This document shows, in pieces, positions 52,163 to 63,124 of a stretch of DNA of 64,000 nucleotides. How positions within the stretch are numbered: position 1 is the stretch's first letter; each line of letters opens with the position of its first letter. The stretch is from Trichomonas vaginalis G3. Taxonomy: Eukaryota; Parabasalia; Trichomonadida; Trichomonadidae. The notes beneath the pieces were generated by a model, which saw nothing but the letters and a program-made list of their open reading frames with translations, did no database searches and had not been told where the DNA came from. The stretch lies in assembly GCF_026262505.1 (NCBI RefSeq), contig NC_067206.1, positions 22,211,896 through 22,275,895 on the forward strand, written 5' to 3'. Both the position numbers and the translations under genes were made by a program.

Positions 52163-52554
52163 TGAAAAGTAATACTTAAATGAGGAATTCTTTGAGATAT
52201 TGGTCTTAGATTGAATGTAGCGTCATTCTTATATAGAATATATATTCATATCATCGGAAATATGATAAAAAGCATATAATAAATGTCAAAAAAGTGAACA
52301 AATAAGCAAAGATATTTTTTAAAAAACAATGAAAGTAATACTTAAATGAGGAATTCTTTGAGATATTGGTCTTAGATTGAATGTAGCGTCATTCTTATAT
52401 AGAATATATTTCATATCATCGGAAATATGATAAAAGCATATAATAAATGTCAAAAAAGTGAACAAATAAGCAAATATTTTTTAAAAAACAATGAAAAGTA
52501 ATACTTAAATGAGGAATTCTTTGAGATATTGGTCTTAGATTGAATGTAGCGTCA
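52163..52554. repeat. 165-bp tandem repeat
   Basis: Two full copies and a partial third of a ~165-bp unit containing TAATACTTAAATGAGGAATT and TTAGATTGAATGTAGCGTCA. The copies start near 52163, 52329 and 52492. It lies directly between the divergent starts of the MULE transposase and the ARM-like pseudogene. Confidence 0.9.
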
Positions 52555-52602
52555 CAAATTTCACAAATATAATTTACTATACAATTTTATTCGTTTTTTA
52601 AA

Positions 52603-53706
52603 ATGGCTGACGACAGTCTGTATCAACTAACTCAACTAGTCAAGCATAATGATTATTCTTTCGGATTCATTAAATCAATTTATCAATGCATAAGTACAAT
52701 GACAGAAAGATCAATTGGATGCTTGAATTGGGATAAATTTTTCAAAAAATCACAATGACTGATGAAGTTCTTTTACATTTTTTAGCATCCGTTTTAAACA
52801 TTGAAAAGATATCAGAATGTTTCAAGGATTCTATTTTTTATCAAATATTAATCTTGAAAAATTCGTAATTTAACTGAAACAGAACAACAAACAATTTTAA
52901 ATTCCTACAAAGCGGATAAATTTACATATTACATAATGTGCTCACAAATTGTAAAATCAAACTGGAACAATTTATCCCAAACTTTAGTTAATATTGCAAA
53001 TCAATATTTGCCATTTTTAGATGAAGAAAAGCAAATATATATATTTACTGAAATAACTGGCAATTATCAAAATTTTGAAATTTCAGTTGCAAACTTGTTA
53101 CTTTTTTATGAAAACAATGAAGAAAAATTAAGCAACTGTTTTAATTTAACATTGTTCCAGCAAATTTATTCCAAAAATGGAATCGAGCAAATGATATTTT
53201 TTGCTGCAAATACAATTTGTTGCAATAACACTTCTATCAATTTTTACAATCTCCTTGAAATTGAAGAAATGAATCCATTTGATTTTTTTTATTTCTCAAT
53301 TCAATATAAAGAGATATTAAATTGCGATGATTTTCCAAAAGTTACAGAAGTAATCACAGGTTTAATCTCAGCTTCAAATATTAATGCTATTATGCGAATT
53401 TGCCAAAAAATTTTGGATAAAATTACATTTTATAAATGTAATTATTGCCATATTACCTCAATATGGAATTTTATCACAAATGCAGCAATAATTCTTCCTG
53501 ATGAAGATTTATTAATCAAATTATTAAAATTCATAGAAAAAACAGAAAAAGCAACAGATGAATTATTCGAACCGGAGAATGATTTGGGTTTCTATGAATA
53601 TTTAAATTCGATTTTCTCAGATATTACATCTGCGAGAAATAAGCAATTTCTCTTGGAATTTCTAAATACCCATGAAGATGACTTCACTTATGATCAAACA
53701 TTGTGA
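52603..53706 (+). pseudogene. ARM-like gene carried inside the MULE
   Basis: Starts MADDSLYQLTQLVKHNDYSF and continues for about 360 codons of helical-repeat sequence (FEISVANLLLFYENNEEKLS, FYFSIQYKEILNCDDFPKVT), ending at a TGA at 53704. It has the general build of the ARM-like genes at 31573 and 63125. It is broken at least twice: the first frame stops near 52758, and another stop or frame change lies around 52865. TCACAAA initiator-like motifs lie at 52554 and 52561. It lies wholly between the MULE ends, so it appears to be captured host-type cargo. Confidence 0.65.
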
Positions 53707-54349
53707 GGTCATTTTTGATCAACAAATTAATTGAAATTCCGATCAAAAAAAAATTCACAAATTGGATCAAAAAAATCGAATCTCAAGTAAAAATAAAAAA
53801 TTTCTACATTTTTATCAAATTTAGATTTTTTTTTTCAAATCATGCGAATTGATTGAATAATTGCATATTTTATCCCATGCATCTAGAAGTATGTGTAATA
53901 TTTTTGCTTTCATCAAGAAATTGTCGAATTTGATCTTAATTTTTTTTGAAAAATATACTTTTAGAAAAAGAAATAGTGATTGAATAGCTGCCCATGCTGT
54001 AAAAGGGTTATTTTTACAAGTAAAAAAATTGTTATTTTTCGAGCAAGTCGAGGCTTTTTTACCATCTTATTTTTGAAAAATTTACGAAAAATTATATCTG
54101 AAAAAACGCTTCATTTTGATATCTTACAATGATAAAATACCAATGTTGCTGGGATATAATAGCTACACCTGGACATCTACTACATTAATGCGTATGACAG
54201 GTAAAGTTGATTTCAAAAGTATAGCCTGGAAAGATTACAATAAATCAACGATAATTCAAAAAATTTTCTTATAAGTTAACATAATAAAAATTTAATTTTT
54301 ATATTGCTTGTATTATACTTAAGTATATAATATATTTAAATCTTAGAAT
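53707..54349. other. Non-coding inner flank of the MULE
   Basis: About 640 bp of AT-rich DNA between the ARM-like pseudogene and the right TIR. No gene or repeat is recognised. Confidence 0.5.
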
Positions 54350-54482
54350 GAAAATTCGGGACGCCCTAGCTATTCAATTTTCCCTTAGGACGCCCATAAA
54401 CCTCTCAAAAATGTGATGTAAATATCACAATTTTGAGAAATTTACACTAGGACGCCTTAGGACGCCAACCCCCTTTTTTACC
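54350..54482. repeat. Right TIR region of the MULE
   Basis: Inverted partner of 47925-48055. It ends GACGCCAACCCCCTTTTTTA followed by CC. Matching is strongest in the outer 35 bp and at the GGACGCC motifs. Confidence 0.8.
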
Positions 54483-54491
54483 GTGAGACTA

Positions 54492-55176
54492 CCTTTAAAT
54501 TGACAAATAAAAATAATTTGAATCAAACAGAAATGGATCGTAAGTTGATATTTAGAAATAGCATCTAATGTAGATAATATTTTCAACAAAATCTGAATTT
54601 CCCCTAGCATTTCATTTCACATCTTGAAATTGAATAAATCCGGAAAATCATTTTGATTTTGTTTCAAAGATGAAGCGCTTAATCAATTATTTTAATAATG
54701 GTATAAAATTAGTTTTCATTTTTATTCCCGTCTTCTATTCAATTTTAGATTCAATTTTTATGAATCCGCGGAATATATAATAAAAATTCCGGAATCACTA
54801 ACAAAGCTGCTTGTCAAGGAGATATTTGGCTCCTTGATGTAAGCTTTGGACACATAACGTATTCTTCAGGATTTTAATGGATAATAGCCTATCAAAAATT
54901 TCGATTTAACCTTGGGCAAAATCATTCCCTAAACAAGCTCACACTCTAGGTTGTAATAGCAATGGCTCCATTAGATTTTGAATTCTATCAACTTCCCAAA
55001 AATAAGGAAATAGAGAATGTGAGAGAAATCAAGATTTTAAGATTTTAATCCCCTATTATGTGTATACTGATGATTGACGATCTAATTTTCCACAAGATCT
55101 TTTGATTTGATGGTTAAAAAAAAATTGTAAAAATTTTGTTTGAATTCAATAGTCTTGTTTTGAGAAAAATCGATTT
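54492..55176. other. Intergenic region
   Basis: About 685 bp with no gene. A self-complementary stretch lies near 54810-54840 (TCAAGGAGATATTTGGCTCC), but it is short. Confidence 0.5.
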
Positions 55177-55611
55177 TTACTTGAGGGATGTAGCAGAAGA
55201 AGAACGTGTAGCACCGACACCAGCCTTAGAGTGCTTAACGACCTTCTTGGATGGGGCGAAATCAGCAAGAACGTGGCCGATCATTTCTGGCTTGATTTGA
55301 ACTTCGAAGAAAACGTGGCCATCATAGATGCCGATAACGTTATCAACGAACTCTGGAAGGATAACCATATGGCGAAGGTGTGTCTTGACAACTGGTGGAC
55401 GAACACCAGCCTGGCCCTCAACAGCCTGACGAGCCTTCTTCAGCTTTTCGATAAGGTGAACGTGCTTAAGATCGAATGAGCGGGAGATGAAACGGCGGCG
55501 CTTTGTTGGGAGAAGTTCAACAAAGTCCTTAAGCTCCATGGCACGGAGGTCATCGAGTGTCTTGCCGCGGTATGTATAGTTACGCTGTGCGAACTTGCCA
55601 GATGCAGACAT
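55177..55611 (-). CDS. RPS15: 40S ribosomal protein S15 (uS19)
   Basis: 144 codons from the Met at 55611 (MSASGKFAQRNYTYRGKTLD). An in-frame Met seven codons upstream is less likely, because CCTTT (55620-55624), an M5-type start element, lies between them. It carries the uS19 signature regions (LLPTKRRRFISRSFDLKHVH, then VKTHLRHMVILPEFVDNVIG and VFFEVQIKPEMIGHVLADFA). It binds at the head of the small subunit near the decoding site. GC content is clearly higher than in the surroundings, as expected of a highly expressed gene. Stop is TAAA. Confidence 0.96.
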   Translation of the reverse strand: MSASGKFAQRNYTYRGKTLDDLRAMELKDFVELLPTKRRRFISRSFDLKHVHLIEKLKKARQAVEGQAGVRPPVVKTHLRHMVILPEFVDNVIGIYDGHVFFEVQIKPEMIGHVLADFAPSKKVVKHSKAGVGATRSSSATSLK

Positions 55612-55624
55612 AATCGCAAAAAGG

Positions 55625-56312
55625 AAGGCCAAAACCGTTCATCAAGCGGTTTTGTAAAATTTTGTTTCTAAAATTGAGAGCATTTGTAAACTCGTATCTT
55701 TCTTTTTCCAATGACTAAATTTTAAATCCGATTTTTAATGTGAAAAAATCGATGCTCGTATTATTTTAATACATAATTTAACTTCAAAATCATGCGTCGG
55801 CTCTGAAATTTTCCTTCCAAATTCACGAAAGTTGTTATTTTCAAAATTACTGATAAATATATGCATTCTATTTGAATTCAAATTAAATCATATTAATGGC
55901 AATACGAATTGTTTATTGATATTTTATTTCATACATAAGTTTGTTCTTGTGGTCGAAAAACAGAGCTGGATTAATGAATTGTCCTTAAGAAGTATCATTG
56001 CCACTTGTTGTTGACCTTTAGCATTATCAATAAGATAAATTTAGAAATAATGGTGTGAATCATTGAAAAATAAAGATTATTTTAAACTAAGGTATAGAGC
56101 TTTCTCGTTTATTGTTTGGAATAAGCATAAGTTAAATAATTATGCTTGAAGATATAATGTCTGATAAGTCAAGAAAATGAAGTAACTTATTGATATATAT
56201 TTTATGGGTAATCATTGGTTGAAAAGATATGATCCTCAAAAATGAAATAAAAAATAAGAGATAAAAATCTCTTAAAAAGAGCATGCACTTATAGTTTAAT
56301 GATCACAAATTA
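55625..56312. other. Intergenic region
   Basis: About 690 bp of AT-rich DNA between the ribosomal protein gene and the acidic protein gene. No other feature is recognised. Confidence 0.5.
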
Positions 56313-56729
56313 TCACTCTGCATCTTCCTCCTCTATTTCGTACTCTTCTTCTTCATAATCGTCCATTTGGATCATTCCCTTGTCGGCAAAGACACCTGAA
56401 ATTTCGACATCGCCATTACCTTCGACAATTACAAATGGAGACATGCAATATGGAAGGTATTGTTCAACTTCTTTTTCTTCATTAACTTTTGTCAAAGTAA
56501 TAAGTTCGTCCTTCCTTGTTTGTAGCTTAGCATCTTCAGCAGGAGCTTCATCTTTGAAATCCTTAATCTTCAAGAATACCTTTACAGGTTTATTATCTTT
56601 GCAATTGAGCAATTTAACACTTGTAAGGAGACAATCGTCACCCTCTTGTTCGTACTTAAGTTCCTGTGTAGTATTTGCTTTGACAGTAAACTTGAAGGAT
56701 GTGAATTGACCCTCCTCTTCCTCAGCCAT
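56313..56729 (-). CDS. Nucleoplasmin-like acidic protein
   Basis: 138 codons. An N-terminal acidic start (MAEEEEGQ) is followed by an all-beta domain of about 110 residues (FTSFKFTVKANTTQELKYEQ, LTSVKLLNC, KVFLKIKDF, PFVIVEGNGDVEISGVF). The C-terminal tail is strongly acidic (MDDYEEEEYEIEEEDAE). This is the layout of nucleoplasmin-like (NPL) histone chaperones and of the N-terminal domain of some nuclear FKBPs. No FKBP domain follows. Histone binding is inferred from the fold-like pattern only. Confidence 0.5.
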   Translation of the reverse strand: MAEEEEGQFTSFKFTVKANTTQELKYEQEGDDCLLTSVKLLNCKDNKPVKVFLKIKDFKDEAPAEDAKLQTRKDELITLTKVNEEKEVEQYLPYCMSPFVIVEGNGDVEISGVFADKGMIQMDDYEEEEYEIEEEDAE

Positions 56730-56905
56730 TATAAAATAATAATCAAAATATCATCCGTATAAACTACACAAATCTTTTGAATTTTATAATGCGAGACGGA
56801 AATATTTTAAATCATAAAAGACAAAAGCATTAAACACATTTGACAATATATTAGAGAGAGATAAAAATACAGTTTTACTCTATTAAACAAACATAAACAA
56901 AAAGA

Positions 56906-57832
56906 TTAAAGCATTTTATAAGGATCAGATTCGGCAGTCAATGCATAGACATCCATTCCCCAAAATGCAGGTATAGGTAGAATCCATAAGAACCAGCTAT
57001 CCCTTGGTCCGCATACTTCTTCGAAATTGTTACAGCATCCATCATGGAAACTAGTGTCTGAAATCTTGTTTATTATTTCGTAGTTTGTAGTTCCTCGCAT
57101 TGTATTATACATAGAATCAAAGAAGAAAATACACGTTAAAATTGAAAATACAAAACCCATTAAAAGGTAAATAATAGTAATAATAACATATATTGGATTA
57201 ACCATAGCTTCTACTAAATTTATCATTGCCATTACTTGAAAAACACTGAAGGTTGTAATGTAAAGAAATCCATACATATTGAAAAGCAAAAAGAATTTGT
57301 AATTTAGCTTTCCTATGAATACAGTAAACCATATGCATAAATGGTCTGGACGGATAGCAATGCGTCTTGCATCTGAAACGTAATGACAATATGCTGGATA
57401 TTTATGGCTCTTGATGTACTTTTTTTGCTCGATGGTTGTAACAAATTCACTTAAATAATCAGGCTCTTTTCCATTAAATTTGTTATATCTTCGTGGATAA
57501 TAGTATGGGATGTATCCTGGTCCAACAAGAACACCAAGTATGTAACAGGATAGGAACAGTAATACTAGAATTGTCATAACTATTTGATAATATATATTTA
57601 ATTCTAAAAAATAGCAATCGATTTGAATAAATATTAAATACGATGATATGATGATTAATAGTACTGCTACGGGGAATCCAAAATTGATATCCCAGCCATT
57701 TAAAAAGTATTTTTTGATGGCCGGTAAATAATCTAAGTGAAAACAAAGGAAAGAGCATTTCCTATTCCACTGCGTTACCTCAGGAATGCCAAACAATTCA
57801 TCACTGATAAAATCTTCATTCTGGTTATCCAT
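56906..57832 (-). CDS. DHHC-family-like membrane protein, degenerate motif
   Basis: 308 codons with four membrane helices: about residues 52-72 (FPVAVLLIIISSYLIFIQI), 80-104, 180-205 and 212-240. Between TM2 and TM3 lies KYPAYCHYVSDARRIAIRPD followed by HLCIWFTVFIGKLNYKFF, which matches the protein S-acyltransferase layout (R-x-DHHC-x-W...IG-x-x-N-x-x-F). Here the motif reads D-H-L-C, and most zinc-binding Cys/His of the CRD are absent. The catalytic Cys is kept. It may be a divergent palmitoyltransferase or a non-catalytic relative. An initiator TCATTTC lies 14 bp upstream of the ATG. Confidence 0.65.
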   Translation of the reverse strand: MDNQNEDFISDELFGIPEVTQWNRKCSFLCFHLDYLPAIKKYFLNGWDINFGFPVAVLLIIISSYLIFIQIDCYFLELNIYYQIVMTILVLLFLSCYILGVLVGPGYIPYYYPRRYNKFNGKEPDYLSEFVTTIEQKKYIKSHKYPAYCHYVSDARRIAIRPDHLCIWFTVFIGKLNYKFFLLFNMYGFLYITTFSVFQVMAMINLVEAMVNPIYVIITIIYLLMGFVFSILTCIFFFDSMYNTMRGTTNYEIINKISDTSFHDGCCNNFEEVCGPRDSWFLWILPIPAFWGMDVYALTAESDPYKML

Positions 57833-57841
57833 GAAAAATCG

Positions 57842-57848
57842 GAAATGA
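57842..57848 (-). promoter_or_regulatory. Initiator (Inr) of DHHC-like gene
   Basis: TCATTTC on the minus strand, with the predicted first transcribed base at 57846 and a 14-nt 5' UTR. Confidence 0.6.
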
Positions 57849-58272
57849 AGATTTTATTTGAAAACTGTCACCTGAGATAAAAGGTGAAGATTGTGTAATC
57901 ATCAAATTACGAATGAATTGGTAAACTGATATGTGTGCATCATATAATAGTCCTACATTGGTCAGTATTATCTAATTCTAAATCAAAATAATTTTAATAA
58001 GCAGTATATTTGAAGAATTCTGCACCGATAATGCTCTTATTACGGCCCAATTTTATTGTGGCAAAGAGTGATAACATATTTTTTAGATGAACCTTAATTC
58101 AAAATCAAAATTAAGCTAATATCTAAACTAATGATGTTTTTTGAGAAAAAGCGTGGAATTTATGCAGAAAGGAAAGAATGGTATTACTCAAAATGGATTC
58201 TAAAAAAAGAATGTAATATAACGGTTTTGCAATAAAGCAAAATTAATAAAAAGTTTATGCAACAATATGAAA

Positions 58273-58851
58273 TTATTCGGCTTTGGTATCTTCTAGGACT
58301 ACATAAGCTAAATATGGCTGGATTGCATGCCAATTCTCTTCAAACCATTTAATTAAAACAGATTTTCTTCGCTTAGCATCGCGATCGAGTTTAATATTTG
58401 CACTTTGCGCCAGAACATTCGCAATGCTCAAAAGTTCTGGCTGTTTAATATTAGCGCCAAATCTCTGGGTAATTTCGTGCCAAACAGCATTATCTTTGGG
58501 ATTAAATGTTCCTAACCTTTCAGCAATTCTCTCCTTTTCTTTTGTAACGTGGTTTTCAGGTTGATTAAAAAGCTTTGAAGTATCTCCAGAAATTTGTTGT
58601 AGGTAATCAGATATTACGGCCAGACTTTGGCTATTTGCGTCTGGTTTCTGTTCTTCCATTGGTTGTGCGGGGGCGGATGTTTGCTGTGTAATTTTGGTAA
58701 TCTGTGTCAAATGGTCAAAAAATTGACAACCGTCACTTTTGTAAAAATGGTATGCATAAATTATTGACAGAACGTTGCGCGTCAAATTCTGATTTATCAT
58801 AGAATGATAACTCGCTTGAAAATTGGCGTATAAGAGCAAAGTTAGCGGCAT
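58273..58851 (-). CDS. Unknown trichomonad protein
   Basis: 192 codons. The N-terminal ~45 residues are hydrophobic/aromatic, and the middle is polar (Gln/Pro/Ser-rich). The C-terminal half is helical and ends LDRDAKRRKSVLIKWFEENW followed by HAIQPYLAYVVLED. The basic-then-aromatic C-terminal segment recurs, as far as recalled, in other trichomonad hypothetical proteins, but no function is known. Met codons at residues 1 and 18 are both possible starts. No initiator motif with the full consensus was found. Confidence 0.6.
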   Translation of the reverse strand: MPLTLLLYANFQASYHSMINQNLTRNVLSIIYAYHFYKSDGCQFFDHLTQITKITQQTSAPAQPMEEQKPDANSQSLAVISDYLQQISGDTSKLFNQPENHVTKEKERIAERLGTFNPKDNAVWHEITQRFGANIKQPELLSIANVLAQSANIKLDRDAKRRKSVLIKWFEENWHAIQPYLAYVVLEDTKAE

Positions 58852-60799
58852 TCAATTGAAAAATTCATGACATTTCAGATTTGAATTTTGCGATATTTCC
58901 CATTGTAACTAAATTTATTATAATATCTATGGAAATAATTGAAACAACGGAAATTTGTAAAGTGTTAAGATTTGAGATCCTGAAGTCTACATGAAGTGTC
59001 TTGTATGGATTATGCTTGTTCTAGAAGTATCGGATCAAGTTGGCATTCGATTCTTTCATGAAGTCTATGCGACAGCTATAATTTGATTTGAATTTGTCTC
59101 AGATATTGTAATTAAAGGATGGAAATCCAAGTTATGAATTTTTGCGTTTGATGTATGAAATTATTTGTCTCACTCCATAGATTTCAAGTAAATTGAATTC
59201 AAATACAATTGAACTGAAAAATTTGGACTTCAACAATGAAACCTTTTGTTTTCAATCTCACTTCTATCTCAATACAGAACCTGAAAAAGAATTGTTGAAA
59301 AATATTAGAAAACTAAAATATTGAAGATGAATTCCCCTATATCAATCATGATTCAATAATAAAAATATAAATTAACATAAATCAGCTATAAATAAACTAT
59401 CTTTGGTCAATATTGACTGGAAAATTCAAAGGTGACCAAACTATTTTTTGAAAGTCCGCCATAACTTTAATGGTACTATTTCAGCGTGTACAATGAATAC
59501 AAAAATTCTAAGAGTGCCACATAAAATAGTACTTTAGACTTGAGTTAATGCTACTAAGCAAATGTTAAAAAGATGACTTTAGTGTTTTGATAATCAAAGA
59601 TTAAAATCATTATTGTCTAAATCAATAATCATAACGACAGAAGTTAATGTTTTTTCATCAGTGCTTTAAATCCACTTTTAAAAGTATACCTCAAAAATCA
59701 AAATATCAAAAAAAAATTGGCCGATAGGTTTGGCTTTAATTTTTGTCTGCTTTTATGATTTGATATGGATGTTATAATTTTAAAAGTTGAGCCAAATTCA
59801 CCAATAGATTTTTGAGATTTGCAAATACTCAATAATTTTCAGCGTGTTATCTTTTATTAAAAGAACTATTTGGTTTCAGTATCATATAAATTGATATTTA
59901 CTTTCTATTTGAACCTTCATTTAGCTAATGATTTAATAATACAGATTTCATCTAATCCTTATAAGAGAATTTTGAATTTGTTATAATAAAAAAACAAACA
60001 GATATAGCTTACACTTCTATAATAAAGATACCTTTTATAGAAATCAGTATGAAATGTGTTTTTTGACACGTAAAGCTCTCAATTCATTATAACATGTTTG
60101 TCGATTTTTATATATTTTTCGCTTTCATTATCTATGATATTAAAAATTATGTCATCAGAATGTGAAATAATTAAACAAATGCCCTACGGGAAGTATTTTA
60201 AAAATTGATTGTAATTATAGTTAGATTAACCATCATCACTTGCAAACTGAACTAATTTACTACTTCTCCAATTAACACTCATGAACAATGTTTTTTTTAA
60301 AAAAATATAATTTTTTATTCTAAATTTTACATTAACATGTCATTTATTATGATCTCATAAAACATATCCATATATTATAGTTACAGTAATATTAAAATTT
60401 CAAATTTTGAATTAATTTGGTTATATTATGACCATTAAGCCAAGATCCCAACTTCTCTATGCTATCTATGAATTTCAACTCTATATGTAACTAACACGTT
60501 ATAAGTTTTGTTTATAAATATAAGGTGCATTTCAGTAAATTACTCTTTGATAATAGTTCTTTTATTACAGCTATAAAATCTATACTAAATCTATATGTTT
60601 TTATACTAAATTTATTAATTGTAATACTAATTTTAATTGTTGCTGATCATATGCTAAATTTTATATGAAATTCTTAATTAGAAACTTGAGTTGAATATAT
60701 ATTATATGAAACAATCGGTGTTTAAAACAAAATACAGCTTGATTTATTTATTTAAATATATTATATTGGCAACCTTTCTTTACCCTGTCCGAAAAACGC

Positions 60800-60905
60800 A
60801 TTTTGTAAAAAATATAGTGCATCAGTTTCGAACTAGCGTCCCCGGTACCCAATAGTAAGGGGTAATAACCATTCGACCATTTGCCACGTAAAGCATCGCC
60901 AGATT
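60800..60905 (-). other. tRNA-like sequence (A/B boxes)
   Basis: On the minus strand, GTGGCAAATGGTCGAATGG resembles a D-arm/A-box of a Leu/Ser-type tRNA, TACCC...GGGTA could form an anticodon stem, and AGTTCGAAACT resembles the T-arm/B-box. The acceptor stem is weak, so a tRNA-derived relic or pol III element is more likely than a working tRNA. Confidence 0.3.
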
Positions 60906-61351
60906 TTTTTGTATTTAATCACTCTCAAAACACTGTTTTGGCTTATTGGAAGCATATCAGACATAATCGCCTTAATCAAAAAATCTATATACCCAATAAG
61001 TAATAAATTTGTCGATATAGATTTTCCATAAAATTAGTTTTTAGTCTGATCTTAAAATAAATTTAATTTTTTATAAAAAAAATCACATTTAAAAGTACCT
61101 TTTTAGTAGCTCGAAATCCTGTTGGTGGATTTCGGGCGTACTTCAAAATTAGCTTTTCTTCTACATATGCAAGCTATATTTTAAATATGGAGCAAATCGG
61201 ATCGGCGAAAGGAGTTTAGTTACCTTTGAAAATTCAGCAAAAAAATGTGGAATACGCATAATTATGAAAAATTATGAATGTCTTTATGTTTTAAATAGGG
61301 CTGTACAAGATTTAAAAAAACATTGCCGGGTTACCGTAGAGGCCTAAAAAA

Positions 61352-61380
61352 ATCGCGCCTCGGCGGCAAGCCGCCTCGGC
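61352..61380. repeat. GC-rich palindrome
   Basis: CCTCGGCGGC-aa-GCCGCCTCGG (the GGCGGC/GCCGCC stem is perfect), followed by GCATTAAGAATGC, a second small inverted repeat. It stands out in AT-rich DNA and precedes a long pyrimidine tract. Confidence 0.5.
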
Positions 61381-63098
61381 ATTAAGAATGCGCATCTAAA
61401 TTTTTATATGTCCTTCTTTCTTTTATTTTTCCCTTCCCTTTCTTTTCTTTTTCTTTTTTTTTCCCTCCTCTTGCTCTCATTTACCTTTTTTTTCCTTTTC
61501 TCATCATTTTTCAAAATTTTAAATTTTTATCAAAAATCTTGCCTATAAAAGCAGACTATGGAACCTTTTAATGCCTCTTAATCAATATTATACAGCATAA
61601 AGCATATTAAATGAAAGTAATTACGTATAAATTTATTTTATTATCTTATTTATTAATTCTTTAGCATGTATTGTTTAATATTAACTTTTCTGTACATTAA
61701 ATATGATATCTCCAAAGTATGAATGCCTTGTAACGAAACGAAAACTTAATTTTATGTTGAATATTTGTCACAAACATTAGATTATTAAAATATATGTTGG
61801 ATATCCCTTAGTATGAGACTTCATGACTCTTGTAGTCTAACGTGAGCTTTGGATTGCAAGCTCTGTGGTTAACGAACATAAATTAATTGTAAAGTTTTCA
61901 AAAATTTTCATCGTTTCTATCAGCATCTATTTTTCCTTTAAAATAATATATTTGTATGAATACAATATTTAGTAATTTTTTTATTTCCCATAATTTCATT
62001 CAAAATTTCAGAAAAAATTAATTTCTATTCAATATTATTTCAGCTTCAAAACACTTCATTCTTATAGATGTTGATTCACTAAAGTGTGATACTCAATGTC
62101 TTATTTCAATGAAAATTGTTCTGCAAATTTATTTCACTTTTGACCTCACTTTTTCCGTAATTCAATTTTTTACTTTTAATATTTTAGATCTTCATAATAT
62201 CATTTGAAAAATTAACCATATAAAAAAATCAAGTTAACAATTCACTTTTTCCGTAATTCAAAAATCAAAAATATAAATAATATATCTTTTTATCAAATAT
62301 TATTATTATATTCTATGAAAAATGAGGTCCGGAAATTTTGCGGATTCCCGTAACTCAATTTTACGGAAAAAGTGCAGTAAACTATTCAAAATACGGAAAA
62401 ATTGGTGTAAACTAATGATTTTACGGTAAAATCACGGAAAGTCCCGGAAGAATATATGTGCCTATATGAAATTATACAAAAATGAATCAAACGCATTTTA
62501 AAAGATTGTTCTTGTATTATAAATGCTATTCGCAGATTTATTAGTTGAAGAAAATTACCAAATTTTTGCCGATTTACAAAAAATGATTTACAAAGCATAT
62601 TTTTATAAGGCTTTAAAAATCTTTAAAATGTGACCGGTGACGGAAATCCATGGTAACCAACCGCGGTTCCCGTTTGGAATGCCATAGTTTTAAAATATAA
62701 ATACAACTATTATATACCTTAATTCCTAAATCAGATTTTCAAAAAAAAATTGAAAAAATTCTATTTCAAGGAAAGAAATATAAATTTCTGATTGAAAATG
62801 TGAAAATATAAAAAATTTGGAATTAGAAACATGATTTATAATTCAAATATATTCTAAGTTATTCCTTTTCTCCTTCTTAAATTTCACAAATATTTGAATA
62901 AAATTTTTTCCACTAAAATTACTGATTTCAATATATAAATTGTAGTATCTTACTCTAATATATGCTTTAACATATATTTGTTGGATCATTAGAACTCTTT
63001 TATTCAAAAGTCATTAATTTGAACAGAGGAGTATTTTGATTGGCACAGTTTTGTATACTCCCATTTATATGGAAAATTACAATGAAAAAACAGAAAAC

Positions 63099-63105
63099 TC
63101 ATTTA
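63099..63105 (+). promoter_or_regulatory. Initiator (Inr) of the last gene
   Basis: TCATTTA, with the predicted first transcribed base at 63101 and a 24-nt 5' UTR to the ATG at 63125. Confidence 0.6.
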
Positions 63106-63124
63106 GTAAAATTTTGGCTGAATA

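Larger units (their letters stand above)
47925..54482 (-). mobile_element. MULE (Mutator-like) transposon, 6.56 kb
   Basis: The ends share GGTTGGCGTCCTAAGGCGTC in inverted orientation (left from 47925, right ending 54482). A TTGAGAA/TTTAC-type stretch follows, and further GGCGTCCT copies lie within the first ~130 bp. The 9-bp sequence GTGAGACTA flanks both ends (47916-47924 and 54483-54491), the target duplication length usual for MULEs. Inside on the minus strand are a decayed MULE transposase and a second basic protein. On the plus strand is an ARM-like pseudogene. It also contains a hairpin chain, a MITE and tandem repeats. Confidence 0.88.
58852..63098. other. Gene-poor region with repeat relics
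   Basis: About 4.2 kb without a gene. It contains a tRNA-like stretch (60800-60905, minus), a GC-rich palindrome (61352-61380) beside a ~95-bp pyrimidine tract (61410-61505), and scattered inverted copies of a CACTTTTTCCGTAATTCA-type motif (62140-62440). The remainder is plain AT-rich DNA. Confidence 0.6.
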
